Assembly: GCA_944472155.2 (NCBI GenBank)
Contig: OX235277.1
Span: 25,740,804 to 25,804,803, forward strand
Reading direction: 5' to 3'
Origin: Trichobilharzia szidati
Lineage: Eukaryota; Platyhelminthes; Trematoda; Strigeidida; Schistosomatidae
DNA length: 64,000 nucleotides
Shown: positions 54,831 through 64,000 of the stretch, in pieces
Numbering within the stretch: position 1 is the first letter of the stretch
Layout of the letters: the number at the start of each line of letters is the position of its first letter
The notes under the pieces: model-generated
Told to the model about the DNA's origin: nothing
Database searches by the model: none
What the model saw: only the letters and a program-made list of their open reading frames with translations
Program-made: the position numbers and the translations under genes

Positions 54831-55547
54831 ATACTTCTTTGAGGTAAGGACTCACCACTGTACTAACTCAATAAGTCTTAGCAACAGGTTTCGATGCATC
54901 CTTATCTGCACTTTTCAAATATCACTTAATAAAGGTTTTCGGGTAATTATTTGATTCAATAGCAGACTGAACCTACTTTAATTTTTTTCTGGTGTCGTCT
55001 TCCCCAGTAACTAGACATTCGGCTCTGTTAATCAGATTCTAAGCTACAGTTATTATGGCGATAAATGAAATATGCTATACCACGACCTCTGAATAATTAG
55101 CCTCTAAGACCTTAACTTCTAAAGAAGCCATCACTTTATTACTGCCATCACTGCGAGTAATATGCAACTGCCAAGTATAAGAACGAAGTAGTTCGAAGCA
55201 CTGTTCGAATTCTCGGAACTAACTGCCTGAAAGTAGAATGATTAGGTCAGTTCTCTTCCTTCCTTTTGTTGCTTTCTGATTGCACTATCATGGCTTCAAA
55301 CTTTTAAAGTTTCAAAAGTGGTGCCAGTGATGTTTTTGATTTTCACGAGTTGATGTTGCTAGTTTCAGGTCAAATCTTCGCTCTTTTGTGCATTTAATAC
55401 CTATGGGATAGTAGGCTGGATGAAGTTTGCGAGTTTTTTGGGGAGGAATTGAATCCCCACCACCCCATGAGTGGCTGGTGACCATTCCTCACTAACCCAC
55501 AATTTAGACAATTAGTTACATAGTATATATGTGTTTACTGTTTGTAG
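54831..55547. other. Intronic DNA, no feature recognised
   Basis: About 700 bases of intron before the exon at 55548. A hairpin-like or repeat-like stretch (GGGGAGGAATTGAATCCCCA, 55440-55459) is present. I cannot assign the rest. Confidence 0.4.
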
Positions 55548-55777
55548 TTATTTAGACATCTCCGTAATGGCTTTGGGGCTTTATTTTTACACCCGCAGAT
55601 GTCAGACAGCTAAAGCAATGAAACGAGAACTAAAAGCGAAGAAATTAGCTAAAAGGTCTGTCACCCATCGAGATAAAGAAGAAAAAAGATTCGGAGGTGG
55701 TGAAAAAGAAGGACAGAGAGAAGAAGACGGTGAAGACAATGAGAGTGATGTAGACGACAATGGAGGCGACTCTAAAG
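55548..55777 (+). CDS. ERICH3: ERICH3-like protein, seventh recognised exon: end of DUF4590 and start of the acidic region
   Basis: Opens with one base completing a Ser codon, then YLDISVMALGLYFYTRRCQT. This corresponds to the C-(Y/F)-x-C-I-I-A-M-G-L block that closes DUF4590, though the Cys is replaced by Leu here. It continues KREIKAKK-like basic text, then KEEKRFGGGEKEGQREEDGE and DNESDVDDNGGDSK, the start of the Glu/Asp-rich region that gives the family its name. The acceptor is GTTTGTAG (55540-55547) and the donor is AAAG/GTAATT at 55778 (phase 1). Confidence 0.85.
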
Positions 55778-55879
55778 GTAATTGGTTGGTTTATCCTCTT
55801 TCCCTCTCTCTCTCTCACCATGTCTACCGTTTTATCCTCTTATATGTGTCAAAATAAAGTGGGTTAATACATAGAAATC

Positions 55880-56100
55880 AAGTGTACGTTCCCAGTGGGA
55901 CATAAGGCAGCTTCAACCTAGAGGCTTAAAGTTTCAGTAGCAGTGGTGTTTATTTTTACGGGATGGAGTAGCTAGCTTCATGCCCAACCTTCTCTCATTA
56001 CCAGTCTTATTACTGGCTGAACAAGTGTGTTGGTGGCCAGGGATCGAACGCCTAGATATATGCCTGGTTGGCGAGCATTCTACCACTGCGCCAACGACGC
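55880..56100 (-). mobile_element. tRNA-derived SINE, inverted copy
   Basis: The reverse complement begins GTGCGTCGTTGGCGCAGTGG-like text (a good A box) and includes GGCGTTCGATCCCTGGCC (B box). The body (AAGTTTCAGTAGCAGTGGTG; CATGCCCAACCTTCTC on the plus strand) matches 49165-49405. The 56100-56230 stretch next to it carries an SM-alpha-like end (GAGAGCATCAGATTA). Confidence 0.6.
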
Positions 56101-56239
56101 ACAAATGAGGTGCTAAGTAACTGCTTTTGCAATGTCATCGAACCTCAATGCTTACGACTTCTCACTAGAACTTTAAGTAGCTAAATGCGTCCTGTAACTA
56201 GGGACTAGAGAGCATCAGATTAATTTTCAAGAGATCCTT

Positions 56240-57365
56240 AAAGCTTGACGTGTAACCGGGAGTCCCGGAGTCCAATGCCAGTAGGTGGCTGGATTCATCA
56301 CAGAACTTGGCACCGAAGTGCAGCAGTTCGAGTTGCCACGTTCCAAATACCACACAAAGGTAGACAAGAAAATGAGTGAAGGGAATCAGTAGAGTTTTGA
56401 CAAGTATAAGAGTGAAACAGAATGAGTAATGGTAGAAAGGAATATGAAAGATTACAGAGACTGAATAGATCTGCGTAAGCCATTGACAACGATTTTGAGC
56501 CATGTCACCTATTGTCTCCAGCCATTGATTCTTAGAGTCCCGAGGGTCCCAACCCGGAAGTCTGAATCTCCCTACCTGACTCAGTTTAACTGTCAGGGAT
56601 TTCATGGATTGATGAGGCCATGTTTTTGTTTGGCCACCACTTACTCTTTTCCAACCTGCACCTATATCAGGTAGTAATGCCCGTCTGTCGGGGGAGGCGA
56701 TGGCTAGGCATGCGCAGCACGTGACCTGGCCATCTCAATCTATGTAGCTTTATAGCCTCTTCAATTGATTTTCCCTCTTTGCCCAACACTCTACACCTAA
56801 CGTCAACATTAGTTACCTTATTATGAGAAAGAGATCGTAAACATCTGTGATCAAAAACAGACAACCTTTTCATGTCTTCAGCTCGTATTGGCCATGTTTC
56901 AGAGCCATAGAGAAGGACGGAGCAAACTGCTGAGCAGTACACACGTCCCTTGGTTGATAGCCGGATGTCACGCCTACGCCAGAGACGGTGTAAGTTAGCG
57001 AAAGCAGCTCGAGCTTTTTGGATCCGTGCTGAGATTTCGTCACCAATCGATCCGTTGGTGCTGATACAACTTCCCAAATAGGTGAAGTGGTCAACATGTT
57101 CTATCACTTCACTCCCTATCACTAAGCTCGGGGTAGACTTAGTCCAGTCCTTTAGCAGCATCTTACATTTTACGGGGGCGAATCGCATGCCAAACATACG
57201 AAGATTGCTGCTCAAGGTGTTCAGAAGACTCTGCATTTTGTCAGCACTCTCCCCTAACAGGACTATGTCATCTGCGTATTCTAAGTCTATGAGACTATTC
57301 TCTGGTAACAAATCGATTCTTAAATCGTTAAGTTCAGTTAAGGATACTTCCATTAGCATATCTAT
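56240..57365 (-). mobile_element. Host RTE-clade LINE, 3' part (split by the insertion at 57366)
   Basis: The main open frame (57359 to 56667) reads MLMEVSLTELNDLRIDLLPE, then LIDLEYADDIVLLGESADKM. This contains the polymerase YADD box. It continues FTYLGSCISTNGSIGDEISA and VLLYGSETWPIRAEDMKRLS, to LRWPGHVLRMPSHRLPRQ. A further frame below 56605 gives VGRFRLPGWDPRDSKNQWLE, the usual end of this family, followed by a 3' UTR. Its upstream half is at 60744-61115, displaced by a later insertion. Confidence 0.85.
57356..57365 (+). repeat. Target-site duplication, left copy
   Basis: GCATATCTAT, identical to 60744-60753. The two copies bracket the inserted RTE element. Confidence 0.85.
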
Positions 57366-60300
57366 TATTATTATTTCCTTTAGTTCCTAGAGGAACATAG
57401 GGCTTCAGCCATGCGTCTCCATTGCGTTCGATTCTCTGCTAGAGTTTTCACCTGGCTCCAGGTCTGCCCACATGCTTTCATCTCCTCTTCACATGATCTC
57501 CTCCAGGTCACCCTTGGACGACCAACTCGTCGCTTCCCTTTCAGGTTCCACTCGAGCTGTGGCTTGTCTAGTGATGTCACTTGATTATTTCCTCAGAGTA
57601 TGGCTAATCCATCTCCATTTCTTCCTGCATATTTGTTTCACAATCGGTTCCTGCTGGGTTGGTTCGCTCCCAGAGATCTCTGTTGCTGATCTTTTCTGGC
57701 CATGTGATCTTGAGTGGTATTGAGCGAAGACAACTGTTAATGAAGGTCTGTAGTTTGTTTGAGATGCTCTTTATGACGCGCTGGCCAAGTCTCTGATCCG
57801 TTTAGTGAGTAGCACTGACTTCACATTGGAGTTGAAAATCTGGATCTTATTTTTGATGCTGAGTAGTGCTGTTGACCTCCACACAGAATTGAGAGTAGTG
57901 AAAACTTGTCTTGCTTTTCCGATTCTTGTTTTGATATCCTCGTCAGTTCCGCCTGTAGTTGACACGATGCCCCCAAGGTAGGTGAAAGAGGTTGTTTCTT
58001 TCAGGTTCCTCCCATTTATGCTGATTGTTGTCTGTTGTTTTTGGCCAGGAATCTTTATCACTAACCTCTGTTCTCTCTATGTTCACCTGAAGTCCTATCT
58101 TCTCTAAATGCTTCTTCTATCGCCAACTAGTTGCTTTTCGCTGGCATATCTTCCAGTTTGTGGGAAATCAGACATATATCATCGGCGAAGTCCAGATCCT
58201 CCAAGTGTTTTGTGTGAGTCCATTTTGTGCCTGTTTCCTCATTGCCCGCTGTTTGTCGCATTATCCAATCTACCGCAATCAGGAAAATCATTGGCCATAG
58301 TAGGCAGCCTTGTCTTACTCCCGTCTTCACTTCGAAGGATTCCGTGAGCTTCCCGTTGTGGATTACTTGGCATGCAGTGTTGTCATACAACTGTTGGATG
58401 AGATGTATAATTGTCGGTGGCACCCCGTAGTAGCGAAGTAGTTGCCAAATCACCTCTCGATCGATGCTGTCGAAGGCCTTTTCAAAGTCGATGAAGTTGA
58501 GATAGAGAGGTGACTGCCATTCCAAACTTTGTTCAATGATGATCCGTAGTGTGGCGATTTGATCAATACATGACTTGTTTCTCCTGAATCCAGCTTGTTC
58601 TGGTCGAAGTTTTTCATCCAGGGCTTGTTTGATCCTTTCCAATATGATGCGGCTTAGTATTTTGCTTGGGATGAACAGGAGCATAATTCCGCGCCAGTTC
58701 TTGCATTGACTTAAGTCTCCTTTCTTTGGTAGTTTGAATAGGTATCCTTTCTTCCAATCCTCGGGTACTTTGCCTTCTTTCCACACCTTCTCCAGTAGTG
58801 GCGTCATCAAGTCTGCTGTTGTCTCTGGGTCCACTTTCAATTCTTCTGCTGGGATTCCATCTGGTCCTGCTGCTTTTCCAGCTTTCAGCATCTTGATTGC
58901 CTTCAGGACTTCTGTTTTCGTCGGGGGGTTGATGCTCACTGGTAATTCTGTTTCCGTTGTTGGTATTGTTGGGCACGTTGTAGGTGGCGGTCGGTTTAGT
59001 AGTCTTTTGAAGTGTTCAGCCCAGTGTTTCCTTTGCTCCACTTCTTTGGTGATTGACTTTCCGTTTTCATCCTTCACTGGCTTAATTTGTGACGAGTTTC
59101 TGCCTGAGAGGTACCTAGTTGTTTGGTAGAGTGTTGCGAGGTCTCCTTTGCCTGCTGCTTGTTCTGCTTCATTGGCCATGGCTTCATAATACCTTCTTTT
59201 GTCTTCTCTGGCACTCTTCTTTACTCCTTTGTTCAGTATATTGTAGCTTGCATTCAACTCCTGTTTCTGTTGCTCGTCGGTGCACTGGAGAATCTTTTGT
59301 TTCACCATCCTTCTCTCTTCTATCAGTCTCCAAATGTCCGTAGTGAGCCACTGTTTATCCTGTCTCTTCTTTCTGCCTAGAACTTCCATGCAGGTTGGAC
59401 TCCACACTGTTTTCAAGTTGTTCCAGTGCTTTTCAACGCTGACCTCTTCGCTAATGTTGATTTGTGTCTCAGCTTTGTCCTTTATACTTGCAGTAAAGAT
59501 ATCCTTTGTAACCTGGTCCTTCAGTTTTTGAGTGTTGAACTTGGTTTGTGGCCTATCTGCAGCTCCTGATTCTCTGAAAGCTTTTAATTTGAGTTGGATT
59601 GTTCCTTGTACGAGGTAGTGGTCTGAGCCAACGTCTGCTCCTCTTCTTGCTTTTGTGTCCAGTAGGCTGCGCCTCCACTTCCTCGAGATTGTGATGAAGT
59701 CAATTTGGTTTTTGGTTCGCCCATCTGGTGACACCCATGTAGCCTTGTGAATATCCTTGTGTTTGTATACGCTGCCACCAATCACTAGTTCATTGAAGGC
59801 GCAGAAGTCGGCGAAGAGTTCTCCATTTTCATTCATCTCTCCCAGAGCTTCTTTACCCATGATGAGTTCCCTTCCTGTGTTGTCTGGTCCAAGTTTGGCG
59901 TTCATGTCTCCCATTAGTATTTTAATGTCACCGGCTGGAGTATTGTCTATTGCTGCCTGTAGTTGTCTGTAGAATTCTTCTTTCTTTTCGAGGTCTGCGT
60001 TGTTTGTGGGTGCATAGCATTGTATAATTGGCACTTTTCTTCGTTTGGAGTTGAATCTGGCGCTCATTATTCTGGGTGAGATCGCCTCCCACTGTATCAG
60101 AGCCTTGGTTGCCGTTGGTGACATCATTATAGCCACGCCCTCGGTGTGTGTGTGGTTGTCTTCTGGGTGACCGGAGTAAATCACTGACTCACCTGTTGAC
60201 AATTTGGTGAGTCCGTTTCCATTCCATCTGCTTTCGCAGATCCTCAATATTTGTAGTCCGTATCTTCTCATTTCGCTTGCGATCTGGGCAGCTTTGCTAG

Positions 60301-60743
60301 TCTCGCACATGGTGCGGACATTCCATGTCCCCACACAGACTTTTTCTTTTGACGCAAGGAGATTGTTCACGCTGAAGTTTCTGTAGCAGGTTTGTTTACA
60401 GGGTGGGGTTGCTGGCCTCACGCCTGAGTTTAGTCTTTGGGTACCTGAAATAGAAGAAAGGTTAGTGGTGCGTGACCGCAGAGCCCAGGGGACATCTGCT
60501 TGAGGCCGGTCACACACGGCCTGGTGTGTCTCAGTAGTGTACTTATCACTTCTGCCCTGTGACACGGCAGCAGAAAGCGCGGTCGTTGTTAATCCGGGCC
60601 ACGGCCGATCCGGCATGATATTTTTTGAATTCGTTTGGTTCATCGGGTTGGATTGATGACGACTAAGTCCAGCCCCCACTGATACCGTCGCCAATGTATC
60701 AGTAGGTTGTGAGGTTTGAAAAATTTGGTTGATGCCCGTATAT
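57366..60743 (-). mobile_element. Near-complete RTE-clade (SR2-type) LINE inserted in another RTE
   Basis: A 3378-bp element bounded by a 10-bp direct duplication. It has a long endonuclease-polymerase frame (58127-60694), a C-terminal region in shifted frames (ISINGRNLKETTSFTYLGGI near 58025; KGKRRVGRPRVTWRRSCEEE near 57540) and an (AAT)n 3' tail at 57366-57377. It is the longest and best-preserved copy of the family in the window. At least five shorter relatives lie at 25.6, 30.3, 38.6, 45.2 and 53.9 kb. Confidence 0.9.
58127..60694 (-). CDS. SR2-type RTE LINE protein: endonuclease plus reverse transcriptase (855 codons, C-terminus broken)
   Basis: Residue numbers follow the 855-codon frame, which opens at a TTG, so the true start is unknown. 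Endonuclease landmarks: VGTWNVRTM at about 121, ICESRW at 152, GDMNA at 262, SDH at 357. Polymerase landmarks: AGPDGIPAEE at about 609, AGFRRNKSCIDQI at about 701, FIDFEKAFD at 734 (first catalytic Asp) and FADDICLI at 836. The frame stops at TAG (58127-58129), where relatives have AAG or AAA. The C-terminal region follows in other frames. The product would nick chromosomal DNA and prime reverse transcription there. The broken end makes this copy probably inactive. Confidence 0.88.
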   Translation of the reverse strand: MATVSVGAGLSRHQSNPMNQTNSKNIMPDRPWPGLTTTALSAAVSQGRSDKYTTETHQAVCDRPQADVPWALRSRTTNLSSISGTQRLNSGVRPATPPCKQTCYRNFSVNNLLASKEKVCVGTWNVRTMCETSKAAQIASEMRRYGLQILRICESRWNGNGLTKLSTGESVIYSGHPEDNHTHTEGVAIMMSPTATKALIQWEAISPRIMSARFNSKRRKVPIIQCYAPTNNADLEKKEEFYRQLQAAIDNTPAGDIKILMGDMNAKLGPDNTGRELIMGKEALGEMNENGELFADFCAFNELVIGGSVYKHKDIHKATWVSPDGRTKNQIDFITISRKWRRSLLDTKARRGADVGSDHYLVQGTIQLKLKAFRESGAADRPQTKFNTQKLKDQVTKDIFTASIKDKAETQINISEEVSVEKHWNNLKTVWSPTCMEVLGRKKRQDKQWLTTDIWRLIEERRMVKQKILQCTDEQQKQELNASYNILNKGVKKSAREDKRRYYEAMANEAEQAAGKGDLATLYQTTRYLSGRNSSQIKPVKDENGKSITKEVEQRKHWAEHFKRLLNRPPPTTCPTIPTTETELPVSINPPTKTEVLKAIKMLKAGKAAGPDGIPAEELKVDPETTADLMTPLLEKVWKEGKVPEDWKKGYLFKLPKKGDLSQCKNWRGIMLLFIPSKILSRIILERIKQALDEKLRPEQAGFRRNKSCIDQIATLRIIIEQSLEWQSPLYLNFIDFEKAFDSIDREVIWQLLRYYGVPPTIIHLIQQLYDNTACQVIHNGKLTESFEVKTGVRQGCLLWPMIFLIAVDWIMRQTAGNEETGTKWTHTKHLEDLDFADDICLISHKLEDMPAKSN

Positions 60744-60753
60744 GCATATCTAT
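60744..60753 (+). repeat. Target-site duplication, right copy
   Basis: GCATATCTAT, identical to 57356-57365. In the host element the duplicated bases lie within codons for Ile-Asp-Met of the polymerase (IIDM). Confidence 0.85.
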
Positions 60754-61115
60754 AATGAAGTTAAACAAAAATGGGGAAAGTGGACATCCTTGACGGACAC
60801 CACTGGTTGTTATCAATTCAGATGACAATTCCCCATAAGCCCTTACACGGCTACGTGAGTTTGAGCAGAGTGCCTTGATTAGTGCAATGTACTTTCTTGG
60901 CACTCCCTTCACAGTCAAACATTGCCATAGTACCTTTCGATCCACGGAGTTGAAGGCTGCCTTCAAGTCAAGAAATATGGGAATTGTTGGACGCCGGAAA
61001 GTGTGTCTATGTTCTAGGATCTGTCGGAGAGTGAAGATATGATCTATGCACCCTCTACCTGGCCTAAAGCCTACTTGATTTTCACTCGTTTGTTCCTCCC
61101 GAGTTCGGCTTAGTC
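60744..61115 (-). mobile_element. Host RTE-clade LINE, polymerase N-terminal part
   Basis: From the right on the minus strand: LSRTREEQTSENQVGFRPGR, then IPIFLDLKAAFNSVDRKVLW (first catalytic Asp), GVPRKYIALIKALCSNSRSR and SGVRQGCPLSPFLFNFIIDM. It then breaks at the insertion and resumes at 57365 with the next residues of the same protein. It is 5'-truncated near 61115, close to an inverted repeat. Confidence 0.85.
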
Positions 61116-61143
61116 TGTACAAATGCCAGTAGGTACAGTAGGT

Positions 61144-61277
61144 AAGGACTGATGTCACTTTAGGGAGGATGGAAAACCAAGGAGAACTTCGTGTGCAGCT
61201 GTTTCAAACTAAGACGAAACATCTGCACACGAAGTACTCCTTGGTTTTCCGTCCTCCCTAAAGTGACATCAATCCGT
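61144..61277. repeat. Long palindrome: 62-bp arms, 10-bp loop
   Basis: Arms 61144-61205 and 61216-61277 are reverse complements with five mismatches in 62. The inner part includes GGAAAACCAAGGAG and ACTTCGTGTGCAG on the left arm. The loop is AAACTAAGAC. It lies at the truncated 5' end of the host RTE. Confidence 0.9.
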
Positions 61278-61384
61278 GATCGAAATTGGATCAGTCCAGT
61301 GATGCTCTCGATAGAGGGGGTTTTCAAAGAAAGACAAGAATACAAAGTATTTGTTGATAAACTATCTTCATAATCTAACTGGTG

Positions 61385-61640
61385 GATGGTGACTAGCAGT
61401 GGATAATTCGCATTTCGTCCTATTTGGGACTCGTCCACCAGCTGTGTGTACCTGCATTTCCCAGTGGGTTATGATGTTACTACCGAGGCATTTGAAACTA
61501 TGGGCACTGGTTCCACTGCTAGTCAGCACCCACGAATTGACTTCTAATTACATGCCCAAACATCGTCGAAGCATCTCCCCAAGAAGCCGACATGTCAACC
61601 TGAGACCAAGCACTGCAGTCCAGTCAATCGACGGGAAAAT
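61385..61640 (-). mobile_element. SM-alpha-like SINE with hammerhead stem II intact
   Basis: On the minus strand GACGAGTCCCAAATAGGACG then AAATGCG (61409-61435) carries the SM-alpha stem II GUCC-CAAAUA-GGAC and an intact GAAA. The first two bases of the CUGAUGA box are altered (GUGGACGA). The body to the right, with AACCCACTGGGAAATGCAGG and CCACGAATTGACTTCTAATT (plus strand), is diverged. Confidence 0.5.
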
Positions 61641-61881
61641 CTATAATTTTAATTAAATATCCTCATAATCCATTGCATTTAATTGCTCAGTTTCAAAGCT
61701 TTTTGATTGGTCAAATTTATCGTCTAACCTTGACACCATTTAAACAAAAATGTTTTAGTAAAACAAATTATTTGTTATTGCTTTCATACAGCATAAAATT
61801 TTTAAATTTTAATGTACATTTATATTACTTTTCTTTTTTACCATATTTTTCTATAAAAATACATTTTAATTCACCACTTAG

Positions 61882-63492
61882 ATAAGGAGTATAATACACT
61901 TGATGTAGACATTAACAATTGTACAAATGAAAAGGTAACACCAACTCACCGGCTATCCACATCTCTGTCACCTCCTGAAGCAGATTATATGACAAGCATA
62001 ATTGTTAACAGCCTTGATAGTGATAGTCAATCAATAATTATTGATCGAATCGCTGAGTTAGACAGCAGGCATAATAAAGCTGAAACATTTCTCAATAAAC
62101 AAACTTACGACCAGCATAAAAATGCCGGAGAAAATGATCAACTCAACAAACAACTATGCCATGTGGATTTATCCAATATACAAATTTGTAATGAACAGAA
62201 TAAATTCGAAGTTATTCAACAGGACAGTTTATCAGATAAATGTGATTCTGTAACGCTGAATAATACACTATCAGAGCGTAGTAAATGCGAGGAAGTTGAC
62301 AGATCAATAAAGAAAGATGAAAGGACTGTTCAGAATAAAATACATAAAGATTTTAACACTTCAAAGATTAGCGATTATTTGCATATGAATGAATTCAACA
62401 AAGAAGTTGAAGAATATGCCGACAGAGACGACGAAAATGGCGACCAGAGTGGTGATGATGATGATGATGATACTGGTGAATGTGTTGACAACTCGACAGG
62501 GAATTGTCAGCCGACTGATGGCAAGTATTCAAAAGTGAATAAATTGACATGTATAAAAAATAAATGTAAAGAGAAATTAAAAAGCATTAAAGTTGTGCCC
62601 AGACAGAAATTATCCAAATGGAATCAATGTATGAATATCAATGCTTCTTCCATACCGGGTGACCATTATTCTCAATTTTTATCAACAAACTTTGATAGAA
62701 TAGATCCTGAAGGATCTGATACACAAGAAGTGACAAGTAAAACTAATCTCATACACTATGAGAACGAAGATGATGATGATAGGGAGGAATCTTTTACTAC
62801 AGTCAGTTTAGATAAAGAAATGAAAACTATTGAACATCGAAACGCAGATGATTTGTTTAAAATGAATTTAATAAAACAACTTAATGAAATTGATAAAGAA
62901 TCAATTTTTCATAAAACTATCCCTTCATCAGCTAATCTTAATTTGAAAAGTGAACAAGGTGGACAAGAGAAGTCCACTTCAAATAAACAATTAGACGAAT
63001 TGTCGAGATATACTACTGATAAGAAACATTTCAGCGACTTGTTTAATAAACAAGCATCTCATGACATTAATTCATCACTGTGTTCATTAGAAAATCGTAT
63101 ACCAAAAATAGTTATTCAATCGCCTTCTTGTAGTAATAATTCTATTGAATGTTATGAAGATACAAGTTGTATGAGTAATGCGAAACAGATAGACAACGAC
63201 GAGGTTGATATCGACGATGAGATGGAAGTGGGCGATGATGATGATGATGATGATGATATATCCAGTAATTATGATGATGATGAAAAGACTAATGAAGGTG
63301 ATGATTTTAACACATTCACCTATGATGATGATGAGGGTGATGATGACGAAGATACTAGTCAGCTGTCTGTCATCTATCGTCCACTTGCCAATCAGTCGAC
63401 ACTCGACCAATCAACTGTGCATCCTGTAACAACGACTAACAAACCAATTCCTATGAATTCAAATACATATTTCAACAGTCTAGATACGAATA
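61882..63492 (+). CDS. ERICH3: ERICH3-like protein, eighth recognised exon (long acidic region)
   Basis: About 537 codons rich in Asp, Glu, Asn and Ser. It opens with two bases completing an Asp codon, then KEYNTLDVDINNCTNEKVTP. It contains Asp runs encoded by (GAT)n at about 62453-62471 and 63233-63257, and acidic blocks such as DDDDDDDISSNYDDDEKTNE. The acceptor is CACTTAG (61875-61881). The donor is uncertain: ATA/GTAATG at 63493 or AGA/GTAGAA at 63502 both give the phase needed by the next exon; unspliced, the frame ends at a TGA at 63516. No domain is recognised. It is probably disordered, as in vertebrate homologues. Confidence 0.75.
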
Positions 63493-63856
63493 GTAATGAG
63501 AGTAGAAATGTTGACTGACAGTACAGCAGTAACAATAGGAATTACTACAAAAACAACTAATAATAATAATAATATTCGTACGACTACATGCATGTAATGA
63601 CTAATTCGTAATCCATTGAATTCAAAACCGGAATAAACCCTTGAACCGTTTTTAATTGTATTGTCATTGTATGTGTATGAAATAATAATAACTATGTATA
63701 CATTTTGAAAAAGAAAGTTACATCCACATGCACGTTTATAGTTTGTTTCGATTTCAGTTATTTTTTTGAAGTTTTATTTTAGCTACTGACTTTATTAGTT
63801 AGTAGTTCAACGTGTTTGTTAAAATGTTTGCCTCGTTTCTGTTTTTGTGATTTAAG
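63493..63856 (+). other. Short intron between the last two recognised exons
   Basis: Contains several in-frame stops and a pyrimidine-rich, A+T-rich stretch before TGATTTAAG (63848-63856). An AATAAA occurs at about 63633, which could serve as a poly(A) signal if the exon at 61882 were terminal in some transcripts. Confidence 0.5.
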
Positions 63857-64000
63857 TTTATGAAGATGATTTTGAAATAGAGAATGGAATTGACAATAAT
63901 ATCATCATTGATAAAGTGATCGAAGAGGTAGAAGAAGACAGCTTAGAGGTTGTACATCCTTCAGGAATAAATCAAGTGCTTATCTCTACAAAGGTGGATG
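63857..64000 (+). CDS. ERICH3: ERICH3-like protein, ninth recognised exon (runs off the window)
   Basis: After two bases completing a codon, the frame reads YEDDFEIENGIDNNIIIDKV, then IEEVEEDSLEVVHPSGINQV, and remains open to base 64000. The YEDDFE motif recurs in acidic regions of ERICH3-type proteins. The acceptor is TGATTTAAG, a weaker match with a purine before AG, so the exact start is tentative. The stop codon and the rest of the acidic tail lie beyond the window. Confidence 0.65.

Noticed and set aside
58734..59531. Several plus-strand frames of 74-131 codons that look hydrophobic
   Set aside because: They are antisense to the intact endonuclease-polymerase frame at 58127-60694.
63087..63410. 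Ile-rich minus-strand frame and Met-rich plus-strand frame
   Set aside because: Both are alternative readings of the (GAT)n runs that encode Asp in the acidic exon.

Overview
The window is eukaryotic, A+T-rich, intron-rich and full of retroelement copies. The repeat mix points to a blood fluke (Schistosoma or a close relative): RTE-clade LINEs of the SR2 type, CR1-clade LINEs, many Penelope-like elements (PLEs) with GIY-YIG endonuclease ends, and tRNA-headed SINEs of the SM-alpha type carrying hammerhead-ribozyme remnants. I cannot name the species. All family calls come from motifs and remembered families; no database was searched.

Two host genes can be read through their exons. On the minus strand, 581-3364 holds three consecutive exons of a sugar-phosphate/phosphate exchanger of the SLC37 family (major facilitator superfamily); the gene continues off the left edge. 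On the plus strand, 25122-64000 holds nine exons whose reading frames join in phase. They encode an orthologue of glutamate-rich protein 3 (ERICH3), including its DUF4590 domain at 49924-55620 and a long acidic tail. The gene runs off the right edge and its start exon was not found. The two genes are arranged head to head, with about 21 kb of repeat-rich DNA between the recognised exons.

Layout: 1-3.4 kb SLC37-like gene with a PLE relic in an intron; 3.4-14 kb DNA without a recognisable gene; 14.1-17.3 kb an open 1057-codon CR1-type endonuclease/reverse transcriptase; 17.3-21 kb diverged repeats; 21.1-24.6 kb a decayed CR1-type element with a PHD finger in ORF1; 25.1-64 kb the ERICH3-like gene.

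The introns of the ERICH3-like gene are built mostly from transposons, often nested: a PLE inside a PLE (41.1-44.2 kb), a solo LTR inside a PLE (52.1 kb), and an RTE inserted into another RTE with a 10-bp target duplication (57.4-60.7 kb). Several elements end only 33-75 bp before an exon. The most unusual signals are the inverted terminal repeats of the PLEs, a compact hammerhead-ribozyme fold inside one of those repeats (43119-43162, minus strand), a second hammerhead fold in an SM-alpha copy (37943-37992), two solo LTRs with exact 4-bp duplications, and a 62-bp-arm palindrome at 61144-61277.
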